This document shows positions 25,389-33,403 of a stretch of DNA of 64,000 bases, piece by piece. Numbering within the stretch: the first letter of the stretch is position 1; every line of letters begins with the position of its first letter. A program made the translations under genes and the position numbers. This DNA comes from CAMDBL01 sp964498125 (GTDB taxonomy: Bacteria; Pseudomonadota; Alphaproteobacteria; Rhizobiales; Hyphomicrobiaceae): assembly GCA_964498125.1 (NCBI GenBank), contig CAZCGE010000030.1, positions 60,064 through 124,063 of the forward strand, written 5' to 3'. Under the pieces are notes generated by a model. It saw only the letters and a program-made list of their open reading frames with translations, had not been told where the DNA came from and made no database searches.

Positions 25389-26834
25389 ATGGCCGTGCAG
25401 GATGCGGTGACAGCGGTGCGTCGTTTCGGATTGGGAGCGCGGCCTGGCGATCTCGAGACCATCGGCCGTGATGCGCGCGGTTGGGTGCTTGCCAGCCTGA
25501 CGAATACGGAGGCCGCGCGCCTGTCCGGTCCTGGACTTGGATCGACCAGCGAGATCTACGCCGCCGTGGACGATGCCAAGGCCAAGTTGCGTGACTTTAT
25601 GACCGCGGACCCTGCCAAGGCATCGGCGACAGGCAGTGCCCAAGCTCCTGCGGCGGGACCTGGCGGGAGCCCACCGGGCATCAGGCAGCGTGAGCTGGAT
25701 GGCGGACGGGATGGCAAGCCCGCCAAGGCGGCAACGCCGATCTCCGGAGGGGAGCTGTTGCATCGGGCCTACATGGCCGACGCGGCCGCCCGGATCGAGT
25801 GCGCGTGCACGACCGAGGCTGCGTTCCTCGAGCGCCTGGTCATGTTCTGGTCCAATCACTTCTGTGTCAGTGGCGGCAAGGGGCGCGTGGTTGGCATCGT
25901 CGGCGCCTACGAGCGAGAGGCCATCCGCCCGCACGTGCTCGGTCGGTTCTCCGACATGCTCCTCTCAGCCGTGCAGCATCCCGCCATGCTGATGTATCTC
26001 GACAACGTCGGTTCCAAGGGCCCCAACAGCAGTATTGGGTTGCGGCAACGCAGCGGGCTGAATGAGAACCTGGCGCGCGAGATCCTCGAGCTGCACACGC
26101 TCGGCGTCGACGGTGGCTACACGCAGGCCGATGTGACCAACCTGGCTCGGCTGATCACGGGCTGGTCGGTCGTCGAGCACAAATTCAAGGTCATCGACGC
26201 GTGGCAGGAGCCGGGGAGCTGGACAGTTCTCGGCAAGACCTATGCCTCGGTCGGAGCCGAAACCGGGCGCCTTTGCCTGATGGATATCGCCCGGCATCCC
26301 GCGACGGCGCAATTGATTGCCCGCAAGCTGGCGACCCATTTCGTCGCCGACCATCCCGATCCGGCGCTGGTCGCCCAGCTCGCGGCCACTTTCACGCAGA
26401 CCGACGGTGATCTCGCCGCGGTGGCCCGCGCCCTGATCGCAGCGCCGGCGGCCTGGCAAGGATCACAGCGCAAGAGTTTGCCACCCTATGACTTCGCCAT
26501 CGCTTTGGTGCGTGGCTTTGGCGTGGCACTGCCAGCGGCCGATGTCTTGCGCCTCGCGGCAGCACTCGGCCAGCCACTGTGGAAGCCCAACTCTCCCAAA
26601 GGCTTCCCCGACGGTGACGATGCCTGGCTCGATGCCTCGGCCGTGCGCGAGCGCTTGCGCGTCGCCGAGCAGGTGGTGCGCGGCATCGATGCCGCGCTCG
26701 ATCCGCGAGAGGCGGCTAACGCCTTGCTCGCAGCTGTCATGAGCGAGCCGACGCGGATTGCGATCGCGCGGGCGGAAACGCGCGCGCAAGGCCTCGTGCT
26801 GCTGATGCTGTCGCCGGAATTCCAGAGGAGGTGA
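25389..26834 (+). CDS. DUF1800 domain-containing protein
   Basis: This 481-residue protein has the DUF1800 pattern: VRRFGLGARPGDLETIGRDA near the start, LERLVMFWSNHFCVSGGKGR in the middle, then NENLAREILELHTLGVDGGY and LITGWSV. The C-terminal part includes WKPNSPKGFPDGDDAWLDAS and ends LVLLMLSPEFQRR. DUF1800 proteins are almost always encoded beside a DUF1501 protein, as here. The biochemical role is not established. GGGGAG lies about 10 nt before the ATG at 25389. Its TGA stop lies 5 nt before the start of the next gene. Confidence 0.85.
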   Translation: MAVQDAVTAVRRFGLGARPGDLETIGRDARGWVLASLTNTEAARLSGPGLGSTSEIYAAVDDAKAKLRDFMTADPAKASATGSAQAPAAGPGGSPPGIRQRELDGGRDGKPAKAATPISGGELLHRAYMADAAARIECACTTEAAFLERLVMFWSNHFCVSGGKGRVVGIVGAYEREAIRPHVLGRFSDMLLSAVQHPAMLMYLDNVGSKGPNSSIGLRQRSGLNENLAREILELHTLGVDGGYTQADVTNLARLITGWSVVEHKFKVIDAWQEPGSWTVLGKTYASVGAETGRLCLMDIARHPATAQLIARKLATHFVADHPDPALVAQLAATFTQTDGDLAAVARALIAAPAAWQGSQRKSLPPYDFAIALVRGFGVALPAADVLRLAAALGQPLWKPNSPKGFPDGDDAWLDASAVRERLRVAEQVVRGIDAALDPREAANALLAAVMSEPTRIAIARAETRAQGLVLLMLSPEFQRR

Positions 26835-26839
26835 TGGGC

Positions 26840-28102
26840 ATGAGCCAGCATGGGCAGGGGCGGCCGAGCCGGCGTGACATACTGGCTGCCGGCAGCGCAA
26901 GTCTGGCCCTGTGGAGCATGAGCCCACGCTTGGGGCTGGCGAACGGGCGGGATCCTCGTCTGTTGTTCGTGATCCTGCGCGGCGGGCTCGACGGGTTGTC
27001 GCTGGCTGCCCCGGTGGCTGACCCCGCCTACGAGCGGCTGCGTGGCACGTTGGTGGTCCCCAAGGCCGGGGACGGCGCCGGCTTACCGCTGGACGGCTTT
27101 TTTCTCTTGAATGGCAACATGCCGGTCCTGCACAGCCTTTACCGCAGGGGCGAGGCGCTGATCGTCCATGCCGTTGCGACACCCTACCGTGGCCGCTCAC
27201 ACTTCGACGGCCAGGATATCCTGGAAAGCGGTCTGCCCGGACCGGGACGATTCGATGACGGCTGGCTCAATCGCGCGCTGTCGGCGTTGCCCGCGCGCGC
27301 CGCAGTGATGCCGGTGCGGGGTCTGTCAATCGGCGCCGCGGTGCCACTCGTGATGCGCGGCAAGGCGCCGGTTTTGGCATGGACGGGCAAGGCCAACAAT
27401 CTATCGCTGCGCCAGTCGACCGTGGAGCGCTTGCAAGATCTGTATGCCGAGGTCGACCCGGTGATGGCCCGAGCGCTGGCCGAAGGCATCGAGGTCGAAG
27501 GGATTGCCTTGGCAACGCCGAGCGGACAGGCTGCCAAGTCGGCCGCGCGCGATGGCCGGCCCGCGACGCAGAGCGGACATCACAAGTATCCGATTTTCAT
27601 CGAGGCGGCGGAAGCCGCGGCGCGCTTTCTCACCCTCGAAGGCGGTCCGAGAATCGGCGCTCTCGCGTTCAGCGGCTGGGATACGCATGCCAATGCGGGG
27701 ATCGTGAAGGGCAACATGGCCAACCAGTTGGCCGGCCTCGACCAGGCGATCGAGGCTTTGGTCGCGGGGCTGGGGTCTGCGTGGTCGGACGTGGTGGTGA
27801 TCATAGCCACCGAGTTTGGCCGCACCGCCAGGGTCAACGGCACCAATGGCACCGACCATGGCACGGCGACCGCCGCGCTGCTGGTTGGCGGCGCGGTCAG
27901 GGGTGGGCGTGTGCTTGCGGACTGGCCAGGCTTGGCCGAAACGTCGCTCTATCAGAGGCGCGACCTGGCCCCGACCACGGATCTGCGCGCCGTGATCAAA
28001 GGCGCCCTCGGGGATCACCTGGGAATTTCCGCCGGCCTGCTCGCGTCCACCATTTTTCCGGACAGCGGCAGGGCCGCGCCGATCGCCGGGCTGATCGCGT
28101 GA
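26840..28102 (+). CDS. DUF1501 domain-containing protein, Tat-exported, sulfatase-like fold
   Basis: This 420-residue protein has a twin-arginine leader (SRRDILAAGSASLALWSM) and the DUF1501 core LFVILRGGLDGLSLAAPVAD. Further on are AVATPYRGRSHFDGQDILES, GWDTHANAG, IIATEFGRTARVNGTNGTDH and GTATAALLVGGAVRGG. The fold belongs to the alkaline-phosphatase/sulfatase group, but an activity has not been assigned. The ATG at 26840 is preferred because AGGAGG lies about 8 nt upstream; an earlier ATG at 26834 is too close to it. Nine bases after its stop begins a truncated phosphatase. Confidence 0.86.
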   Translation: MSQHGQGRPSRRDILAAGSASLALWSMSPRLGLANGRDPRLLFVILRGGLDGLSLAAPVADPAYERLRGTLVVPKAGDGAGLPLDGFFLLNGNMPVLHSLYRRGEALIVHAVATPYRGRSHFDGQDILESGLPGPGRFDDGWLNRALSALPARAAVMPVRGLSIGAAVPLVMRGKAPVLAWTGKANNLSLRQSTVERLQDLYAEVDPVMARALAEGIEVEGIALATPSGQAAKSAARDGRPATQSGHHKYPIFIEAAEAAARFLTLEGGPRIGALAFSGWDTHANAGIVKGNMANQLAGLDQAIEALVAGLGSAWSDVVVIIATEFGRTARVNGTNGTDHGTATAALLVGGAVRGGRVLADWPGLAETSLYQRRDLAPTTDLRAVIKGALGDHLGISAGLLASTIFPDSGRAAPIAGLIA

Positions 28103-28111
28103 TGCCGCGCG

Positions 28112-28330
28112 GGCTTCATCGAAGACGACGAAGATTTCGGCAAGGTCGTTGTCCACGGCCACACGCCGGTCGGGACTCCCCAATTCCTTGCGAATCGGTT
28201 CAACATCGACACCGGAGCCTACGCGGCCAATCGGCTGACGTGCCTTGTGCTGGAGAATGCCGGGCGGCGGTTGCTGATGACGCAAGCTGTGCCGGGCGGT
28301 CGCGGCCGGCGGGAAAACGCAGACTGGTGA
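28112..28330 (+). pseudogene. C-terminal remnant of a serine/threonine-type metallophosphoesterase
   Basis: Read in frame from 28112 this gives GFIEDDEDFGKVVVHGHTPV, then GTPQFLANRFNIDTGAYAAN and RLTCLVLENAGRRLLM, ending at TGA 28330. HGHTP carries a metal-ligand histidine, and NIDTGAYxxxRLTCLVLE is the diagnostic tail of PPP-type phosphatases. Only about 70 residues remain of a usual 220-250, and the metal-binding GDxHG and GNHE motifs are missing. No start codon is available. Its stop overlaps an in-frame GTG (28327) of the next gene, as if it once headed that operon. Confidence 0.8.
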
Positions 28331-28341
28331 AGGTGGGGACA

Positions 28342-29019
28342 GTGTCCAACGATAATTACAACGGCGTCAACCTTGGATCATGCCGGGTGGTGAGGCGATC
28401 ACGGCGCCATGCAGTGGCGATTCGAGCCGTGGCGGTCGCGCGGCTGACAGTGCTGCTTGCCGCCTCGGCGATGGTTGCCGCATGCTCGGGGTCGGGCACA
28501 CCGCTCGAGGTCGGAGCGATCGGCGCTCGGCAGCCGGCCAAAGTGGGTGCGGAGGAGGCGACAGTATTCCGCCTGTCGACCGGCGACAAGGTTCGTTCTG
28601 TCGTGTTCAGCGAGCCTTCGCTGTCGGGCGAGTTCACCATCGACAACCGCGGCAAGATTTCCTACCCGCTGATCGGCGAGGTGAACGCCAAGGGACTGAC
28701 CGGCCCAGAGCTCGAGCGCGTCATTGTCGCCAAGCTCAAGGGGCGCTACCTCGTCAAGCCGCAGGTGGCCATCGAGATCGTGGCGGTCCGGCCCGTCTAC
28801 GTCATCGGCGAAGTGAAGTCGCCTGGCGAGTACCCCTTCCGTCCTGGCCTGAATGTTGTCAGCGGCATAGCCCTGGCCGGCGGATTTGCCCCCCGCGCCA
28901 ATTCCGACGTCGTTTATGTCAAGAGATTGAACGAGGCTGCCGAGCAGCGGTACTCGGACCTTGGCAATGTTTTGGTACAACCGGGTGATATCATTCGTGT
29001 CGTCGAGCGATATTTTTGA
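28342..29019 (+). CDS. Outer-membrane polysaccharide export lipoprotein (Wza/ExoF-type)
   Basis: This protein of about 225 residues has a lipoprotein signal (RLTVLLAASAMVAAC, lipobox VAAC). A Poly_export domain follows: FRLSTGDKVRSVVFSEPSLS, GEFTIDNRGKISYPLIGEVN, LKGRYLVKPQVAIEI. A SLBB segment then reads VYVIGEVKSPGEYPFRPGLN and VVSGIALAGGFAPRANSDVV. It would form the periplasmic/outer-membrane outlet for polysaccharide. Starts at GTG 28327, 28342 or 28387 are possible; 28342 has AAGGTGGGG upstream, while 28387 gives a more usual signal length. It is shorter than E. coli Wza and lacks its C-terminal membrane helix, like other rhizobial exporters. Confidence 0.85.
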   Translation: MSNDNYNGVNLGSCRVVRRSRRHAVAIRAVAVARLTVLLAASAMVAACSGSGTPLEVGAIGARQPAKVGAEEATVFRLSTGDKVRSVVFSEPSLSGEFTIDNRGKISYPLIGEVNAKGLTGPELERVIVAKLKGRYLVKPQVAIEIVAVRPVYVIGEVKSPGEYPFRPGLNVVSGIALAGGFAPRANSDVVYVKRLNEAAEQRYSDLGNVLVQPGDIIRVVERYF

Positions 29020-29454
29020 AGTCGCGAAATGAACGTAAAAGTTGTTAAAATATAAAAATACAATCTTAGCGTGCGTTGAAACGGCAATTGCTATCTTTTT
29101 GTCGAGCGGCAAGCATTTTTGTCGCCGAATTACAATAGTGATTCATAATTTTCAACGTGGATTTGCCAAATCCGCATTTGGCCAAGCAGAGGTCCTTGAG
29201 TACTGTTCCAACAGTGGCTAACCGTTAGCCGCTGGCAAAGTGATTCGGTGCGTTCGACTGAATCACTCCCTTTCAGGTTTTTTGTTCGGAACTGGTGCCA
29301 GCACTCTGTTTGCGTTGCGATTGATCCGGCGCTTGCGACCTGCCGCTCGAATGCGAGCGTTTGGGGCGCGGCGTTCAGATTCGTACAATCGCCCCTGGTG
29401 TATGAAGCAGGCGGTTTCAACGGGTCGGCGGGCGGCAATTGTCAAGGAGAGAGT
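29020..29454. other. AT-rich intergenic region ahead of the barrel gene
   Basis: The 435 bp between the exporter lipoprotein and the beta-barrel gene are markedly AT-rich from 29030 to 29160 (long A/T runs), unlike the rest of the window. The second half carries the palindrome cluster at 29159-29266. An open frame from 29248 joins the barrel frame but has no signal peptide at its start. I treat the region as a promoter/control region. Confidence 0.55.
29159..29266. promoter_or_regulatory. Cluster of four palindromes, candidate operator region
   Basis: Four perfect inverted repeats follow each other. They are GGATTTG-C-CAAATCC (29159-29173), ACTGTT-CC-AACAGT (29202-29215), GGCTAAC-C-GTTAGCC (29216-29230), and GTGATTC/GAATCAC (29240-29246 and 29260-29266). 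Two share a 7-1-7 layout. They precede the beta-barrel and kinase genes of the glycan locus. Confidence 0.5.
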
Positions 29455-30762
29455 ATGCGCCCCAATGGGTTCCTGCTAGCACGATTCGGCTTGCGCGCAG
29501 CTGCCATCATGGGTGCGCAGGCTGCGCTTGTGGTTGCGGCGACGGCGCAGAGCCCTGACTCGCGGCTCAGGGGCTACAGCGAAGCCGCGCCATACACGGC
29601 CAAGGACGTGCTGAACTACAATCCACGCGAGGTCGAGGGAGGCATTCGCGCCGGTGGGTTCCTGTTCATGCCGAAACTGGATACCGGCATGGCCTACGAC
29701 GACAACGTTCGTCGCGTCGACCGCGGGAAGTCCGACGATTTCGTCCTGCATGTCGCACCGGAAGTCCGCGCCCAGTCCCGCTGGTCGCGGCATCTGCTGG
29801 ATTTGAGGGTTGGTGGCGCGCTGCATTATTATGTCGACGAGTCGAAAGAGTTGGGCGGACGTTTCGACGCCGAGGCGAGAACCGTTATCGACGTTGCCCA
29901 CGATCTCAAGATCTCGGCGTTTAGCATCTATCGGTTTGGCCAGGAGGAGTTTGGCGAGGGCGAGTCTCTGGCCGGCGGTTTGCGCCCGCAGTCGACTCGT
30001 GCGGTGCAATACCACGTCGTGCAAACCGGCGCGTCGGTGGCCAAGCACTTCAACAGGCTCTGGGTCGAAGTTGGTGGCGCCTTCACCTACAAGGCCTACG
30101 ACGATGGAGTGGTGCCGTCGTTCTTCAATATCTCTGAGGATTTCCGCACCGGGTCGATCACCGAAGGCATCTCGAAAGTGGGCTACGAGTTCCAGCCCAA
30201 CACGTCGCTGTTCATCGAGGCGCGGGTGAACGAGCGTGACTATGGGGGCACGCAATTCGACTCTCGAGGGACCGTGGTGCTGGGCGGCCTGTCCTACGAG
30301 ATTGGACTGTGGTCGCGGGCCGAGATCGCGATCGGCGGGATGGAGCAATCAACCGATACTGGCATGTTGCGTGACGTATCGACCTGGGTCTATCGCAGCG
30401 CGCTGCAATGGGAACTGTCGCCCTTTATCCGCTTGGCCTTCAGCAGCTACCGGGAACTGGGTGCACCCAGCCTCATCGCAGGCGCCTCCAGCCGGGTCGA
30501 TACGGAAGTCGCTGCTCGGGTTGATTACTCCATCTTGCGTAATCTTGTGCTGACCGGTGGGGTAGGGTTCACATGGTCCGATTTCCAGGACATCGAGCGC
30601 ACCGACAAGCGACTGCGGTTGCGAGCGGTGGCGGAGTACTTCTACCGCCCTGGTCGTTCGACCTATATCAGCTTCGATCGCGTTTCGCTGGCGTCGCAAG
30701 CGCCGGCCCTCGACGACTTCGAGCGCAACATCGTGACGGTCGGCGTTCGTATGCGTTTCTGA
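29455..30762 (+). CDS. Outer-membrane beta-barrel protein of a polysaccharide locus (BBP2-type)
   Basis: This 435-residue protein has an N-terminal export signal (MRPNGFLLARFGLRAAAIMG, then AALVVAATAQ). The body alternates short amphipathic strands, such as GFLFMPKLDTGMAYDDNVRR, LLDLRVGGALHYYVDESKEL, LWVEVGGAFTYKAYDDG, SLFIEARVNERDY, LVLTGGVGFTWSDF, and a final NIVTVGVRMRF ending in phenylalanine. Such barrels recur beside Wza and Wzc genes in alphaproteobacterial EPS clusters and may help secretion or anchor the polymer. AAGGAGAG lies 5 nt before the ATG at 29455, which rejects the frame opening at 29248. Confidence 0.85.
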   Translation: MRPNGFLLARFGLRAAAIMGAQAALVVAATAQSPDSRLRGYSEAAPYTAKDVLNYNPREVEGGIRAGGFLFMPKLDTGMAYDDNVRRVDRGKSDDFVLHVAPEVRAQSRWSRHLLDLRVGGALHYYVDESKELGGRFDAEARTVIDVAHDLKISAFSIYRFGQEEFGEGESLAGGLRPQSTRAVQYHVVQTGASVAKHFNRLWVEVGGAFTYKAYDDGVVPSFFNISEDFRTGSITEGISKVGYEFQPNTSLFIEARVNERDYGGTQFDSRGTVVLGGLSYEIGLWSRAEIAIGGMEQSTDTGMLRDVSTWVYRSALQWELSPFIRLAFSSYRELGAPSLIAGASSRVDTEVAARVDYSILRNLVLTGGVGFTWSDFQDIERTDKRLRLRAVAEYFYRPGRSTYISFDRVSLASQAPALDDFERNIVTVGVRMRF

Positions 30763-30858
30763 TCCAGTGGGGTGGAGTTTGGAGCAGTCAGGGCTGCTCT
30801 CGTATCGGCGGCAAAAGAGGCAAGAGACAACGCTGGCATATCGATTGGGCATTGGGTG

Positions 30859-33147
30859 ATGGCAGTGACCGCGACCAAAGCAGATGAGCCGGACGATCGC
30901 CGCGGTCGCTTGCCGGTGGGCGGAGCCGCGCCGGCCGGTACGTTCAACCCGTTGCTGTTGAGTTTTGGGGGGTTCAGTTTGAGTTGGGTCGGGATGATGA
31001 TCTTGCGCCGTTGGTCGATGATGGCGGCAGTGCTGGGGCTCAGCCTGACGGTGGCGTTGGGGTGGCTGGCCTACGTGACGCCGCTTTATACGGCGAGTGC
31101 TCAAATCCTGCTCGATACCCGCAAGCATCGCCTTCTGCCCGGCGCGGAGTTCGTCTCCGAGGTTGGGGCGGACGCCAACGCCATCGCCACCGAGGTTTCC
31201 CTGATCCGGTCGTTCGCCGTTGCCGCGCGTGTCGTGGAGAGGCACAACCTCGACAACGTGCCTGAGTTCGTCCGTACCGATCCAGCGGGTCTGATCAGTC
31301 GCTGGCGTGCGCTCGCCGCCAGTTTCTTGTCAGACGATCAGCCAACGCCTGTATCTGGCGTCGACACAAAGCCTTTCGCGCAGAAGTTGATTGACGGCAG
31401 CTTGGCGGCCGGCAAGCTCAACGCCGTCCGTGCCGTGCAATGGGGTACGGCTGTCAAGCGTGTGGCGACCACGTATTTCCTGGAGATCTCATTCACGCAC
31501 CCGAATCCAGAGATGGCGGCAAAAATCGCCAATGCCCTGGTCGAAGGCTATCTCAGCGAAGCCCTGGAAGCGAAATATCAGTCAGCACAGCGCTCTACGG
31601 CATGGCTCGGCGAGCGGGTGATGCAACTGGGCCAGCAGGTGCAGAACGCTGAGCGAGCGGTTGCGGACCATCGACTGGTACACGGACTGCTGGGCACGAA
31701 GACAGCCTCGATCGGCGAGCAGCAGGCCGGTGAGATCAATAGCCATCTGGTTGGGGCACGCGCTCAGGTCGTGGAGAAGCAAGCCAAGTATGAGCAGGCC
31801 CGCAGCATACTCGACAATGGCCGCATCGAGAGCATGGCCGAGGTCATGGCGTCGCCGGTCATCCTCAACCTGCGCGGCGCCGAAGCAGGCGTCGCGCGCG
31901 AAGAGGCCGATCTGCTGACGCGGTACGGCCCCGAGCATCCCTCCATTATCAAGATCAGGGCGCAACGCAGCGACTTGCGGCGGCAGATCGCGGCGGAACT
32001 TTCGCGCGTCGTCGGGTCATTGAAGACTGACTACGAGATGGCGATGGCGCGTGAGACGACGCTGGGACAGAACCTCGGCGAAATGCGCTCCGACAGCCAG
32101 CCGTTGATCCGCCTGAGGGAACTTGAGCGTGAGGCGAACGCCAGCCGGGCGCTGTATGAGGCGCTCTTGGCCAGAACCAAGGAGTCGGAGCAGCTATCCG
32201 GCGCCCCTCCGGTGGAGGTGCGGGTCATTGCGCCGGCACTGCAGCCACCGGCGCCAACATTCCCGAGCAGGCAAGGTGTTCTCGCGCTGGCTCTGTTCGG
32301 TGGGCTCGGCCTCGGAGTTGCCTTGTCGCTTATGCTGGACCACATCGAGAATGGCTTCTTGGCGGTCGAGCAGACGGAAAGGGTTCTGCAACTGCCCGTT
32401 CTGGCGATGGTTCAGCACATTGGTGAAAAAGATCGCCAGATCGAGGGTGGGCTGGTGACGATCCCCGAGGTGGCCTGGCGAAAACCGTTGTCGCACTTCG
32501 GCGAGTCGATCCGCAGCATTCGCGTGGCGACCGAGATGTCCGACCTGGACAATCCGCCCAAGCTGGTGCTGGTGACCTCCGCGCTGCCTTCGGAAGGCAA
32601 GTCGACGATCGTACAATGCATGGCCTATTCGGCGGCGAGCTCGAAGCGGGTTCTGCTGATCGACTGTGATCTCAGGCACCCCTCGACGACGCGCGCATTC
32701 AAGCTCGATGGTGCTCGAGGCCTGACCGATGTGCTGGCGGGGGTAGCCGATCCGCACGAGGTCGTGAAGACAGGACCTGTTGCCAACCTCAGCATTCTGT
32801 CGGCGGGATCCAGCGCTGATATCTCGCCTGATATCCTGGGTACGGATAAGTTCGCCAACTTGCTGCAGACTTTCAGTAAGGAGTACGATCTGGTTCTCAT
32901 TGATGCACCCCCGGCGAAATTCGTGATCGATTCAGCGATCCTGTCGCGGCGAGTCGACCGAATCGTATACATCGTGCATTGGCGGACGACGCCCCAGGAT
33001 GTCGTTCTGCGAACGCTGGCATCGCTCGATCGGACAAGGGAAAAAATTGCAGGCATTGTCCTCAACAACGTGCAGTTGAACAAGATGGCGGGCTACTCGA
33101 AGGACTACGCGTATTACGGGAAAAAATACGACAAGTATTTTGCGTAG
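30859..33147 (+). CDS. Polysaccharide co-polymerase / tyrosine autokinase (Wzc/ExoP type)
   Basis: This protein of about 762 residues combines a Wzz domain (first membrane helix near LGLSLTVALGWLAYVTPLYT), a long periplasmic coiled coil, a second helix (GVLALALFGGLGLGVALSLM) and a cytoplasmic BY-kinase domain. The kinase has Walker A SALPSEGKST, Walker A' VLLIDCDLRHPST and Walker B LVLIDAPPA. The tail GYSKDYAYYGKKYDKYFA is the tyrosine cluster that undergoes autophosphorylation. It should set chain length and drive export with the Wza-type outlet. The start is uncertain: 30859 (ATG), 30856 (GTG) or 30772 (GTG). No cognate tyrosine phosphatase is in the locus. Confidence 0.92.
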   Translation: MAVTATKADEPDDRRGRLPVGGAAPAGTFNPLLLSFGGFSLSWVGMMILRRWSMMAAVLGLSLTVALGWLAYVTPLYTASAQILLDTRKHRLLPGAEFVSEVGADANAIATEVSLIRSFAVAARVVERHNLDNVPEFVRTDPAGLISRWRALAASFLSDDQPTPVSGVDTKPFAQKLIDGSLAAGKLNAVRAVQWGTAVKRVATTYFLEISFTHPNPEMAAKIANALVEGYLSEALEAKYQSAQRSTAWLGERVMQLGQQVQNAERAVADHRLVHGLLGTKTASIGEQQAGEINSHLVGARAQVVEKQAKYEQARSILDNGRIESMAEVMASPVILNLRGAEAGVAREEADLLTRYGPEHPSIIKIRAQRSDLRRQIAAELSRVVGSLKTDYEMAMARETTLGQNLGEMRSDSQPLIRLRELEREANASRALYEALLARTKESEQLSGAPPVEVRVIAPALQPPAPTFPSRQGVLALALFGGLGLGVALSLMLDHIENGFLAVEQTERVLQLPVLAMVQHIGEKDRQIEGGLVTIPEVAWRKPLSHFGESIRSIRVATEMSDLDNPPKLVLVTSALPSEGKSTIVQCMAYSAASSKRVLLIDCDLRHPSTTRAFKLDGARGLTDVLAGVADPHEVVKTGPVANLSILSAGSSADISPDILGTDKFANLLQTFSKEYDLVLIDAPPAKFVIDSAILSRRVDRIVYIVHWRTTPQDVVLRTLASLDRTREKIAGIVLNNVQLNKMAGYSKDYAYYGKKYDKYFA

Positions 33148-33403
33148 TCGGGTGGGCAGTTGAGAGGTAAGGGGCCGCAGGGGCGTCCAGCGCGTAACAA
33201 TTGGTAGGGCGGGCTAGAACACGACGGTTGCTGCAATGTGTTGCATGAGTTGGGAAGATTGAAGCGACGGGGCCTCGACAAACGGGCTGTTCGCTATTCG
33301 CGGGCCAAATGGGCTTTGAGTTTTGTACCGGTTGTGTCGGCGTCGCACTGGCCGTCAGTTCACGTCGAGACAACAGCTCAATCTTCCATTGCATCAGGTC
33401 TCT

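Noticed and set aside
27379..28330. Upstream extension of the wza-like reading frame
   Set aside because: The frame is open but overlaps the DUF1501 gene and phosphatase remnant in other frames and lacks export-protein features before the lipoprotein signal.
29248..29454. N-terminal extension of the beta-barrel protein
   Set aside because: It would bury the signal peptide and ignore the strong ribosome-binding site just before 29455.
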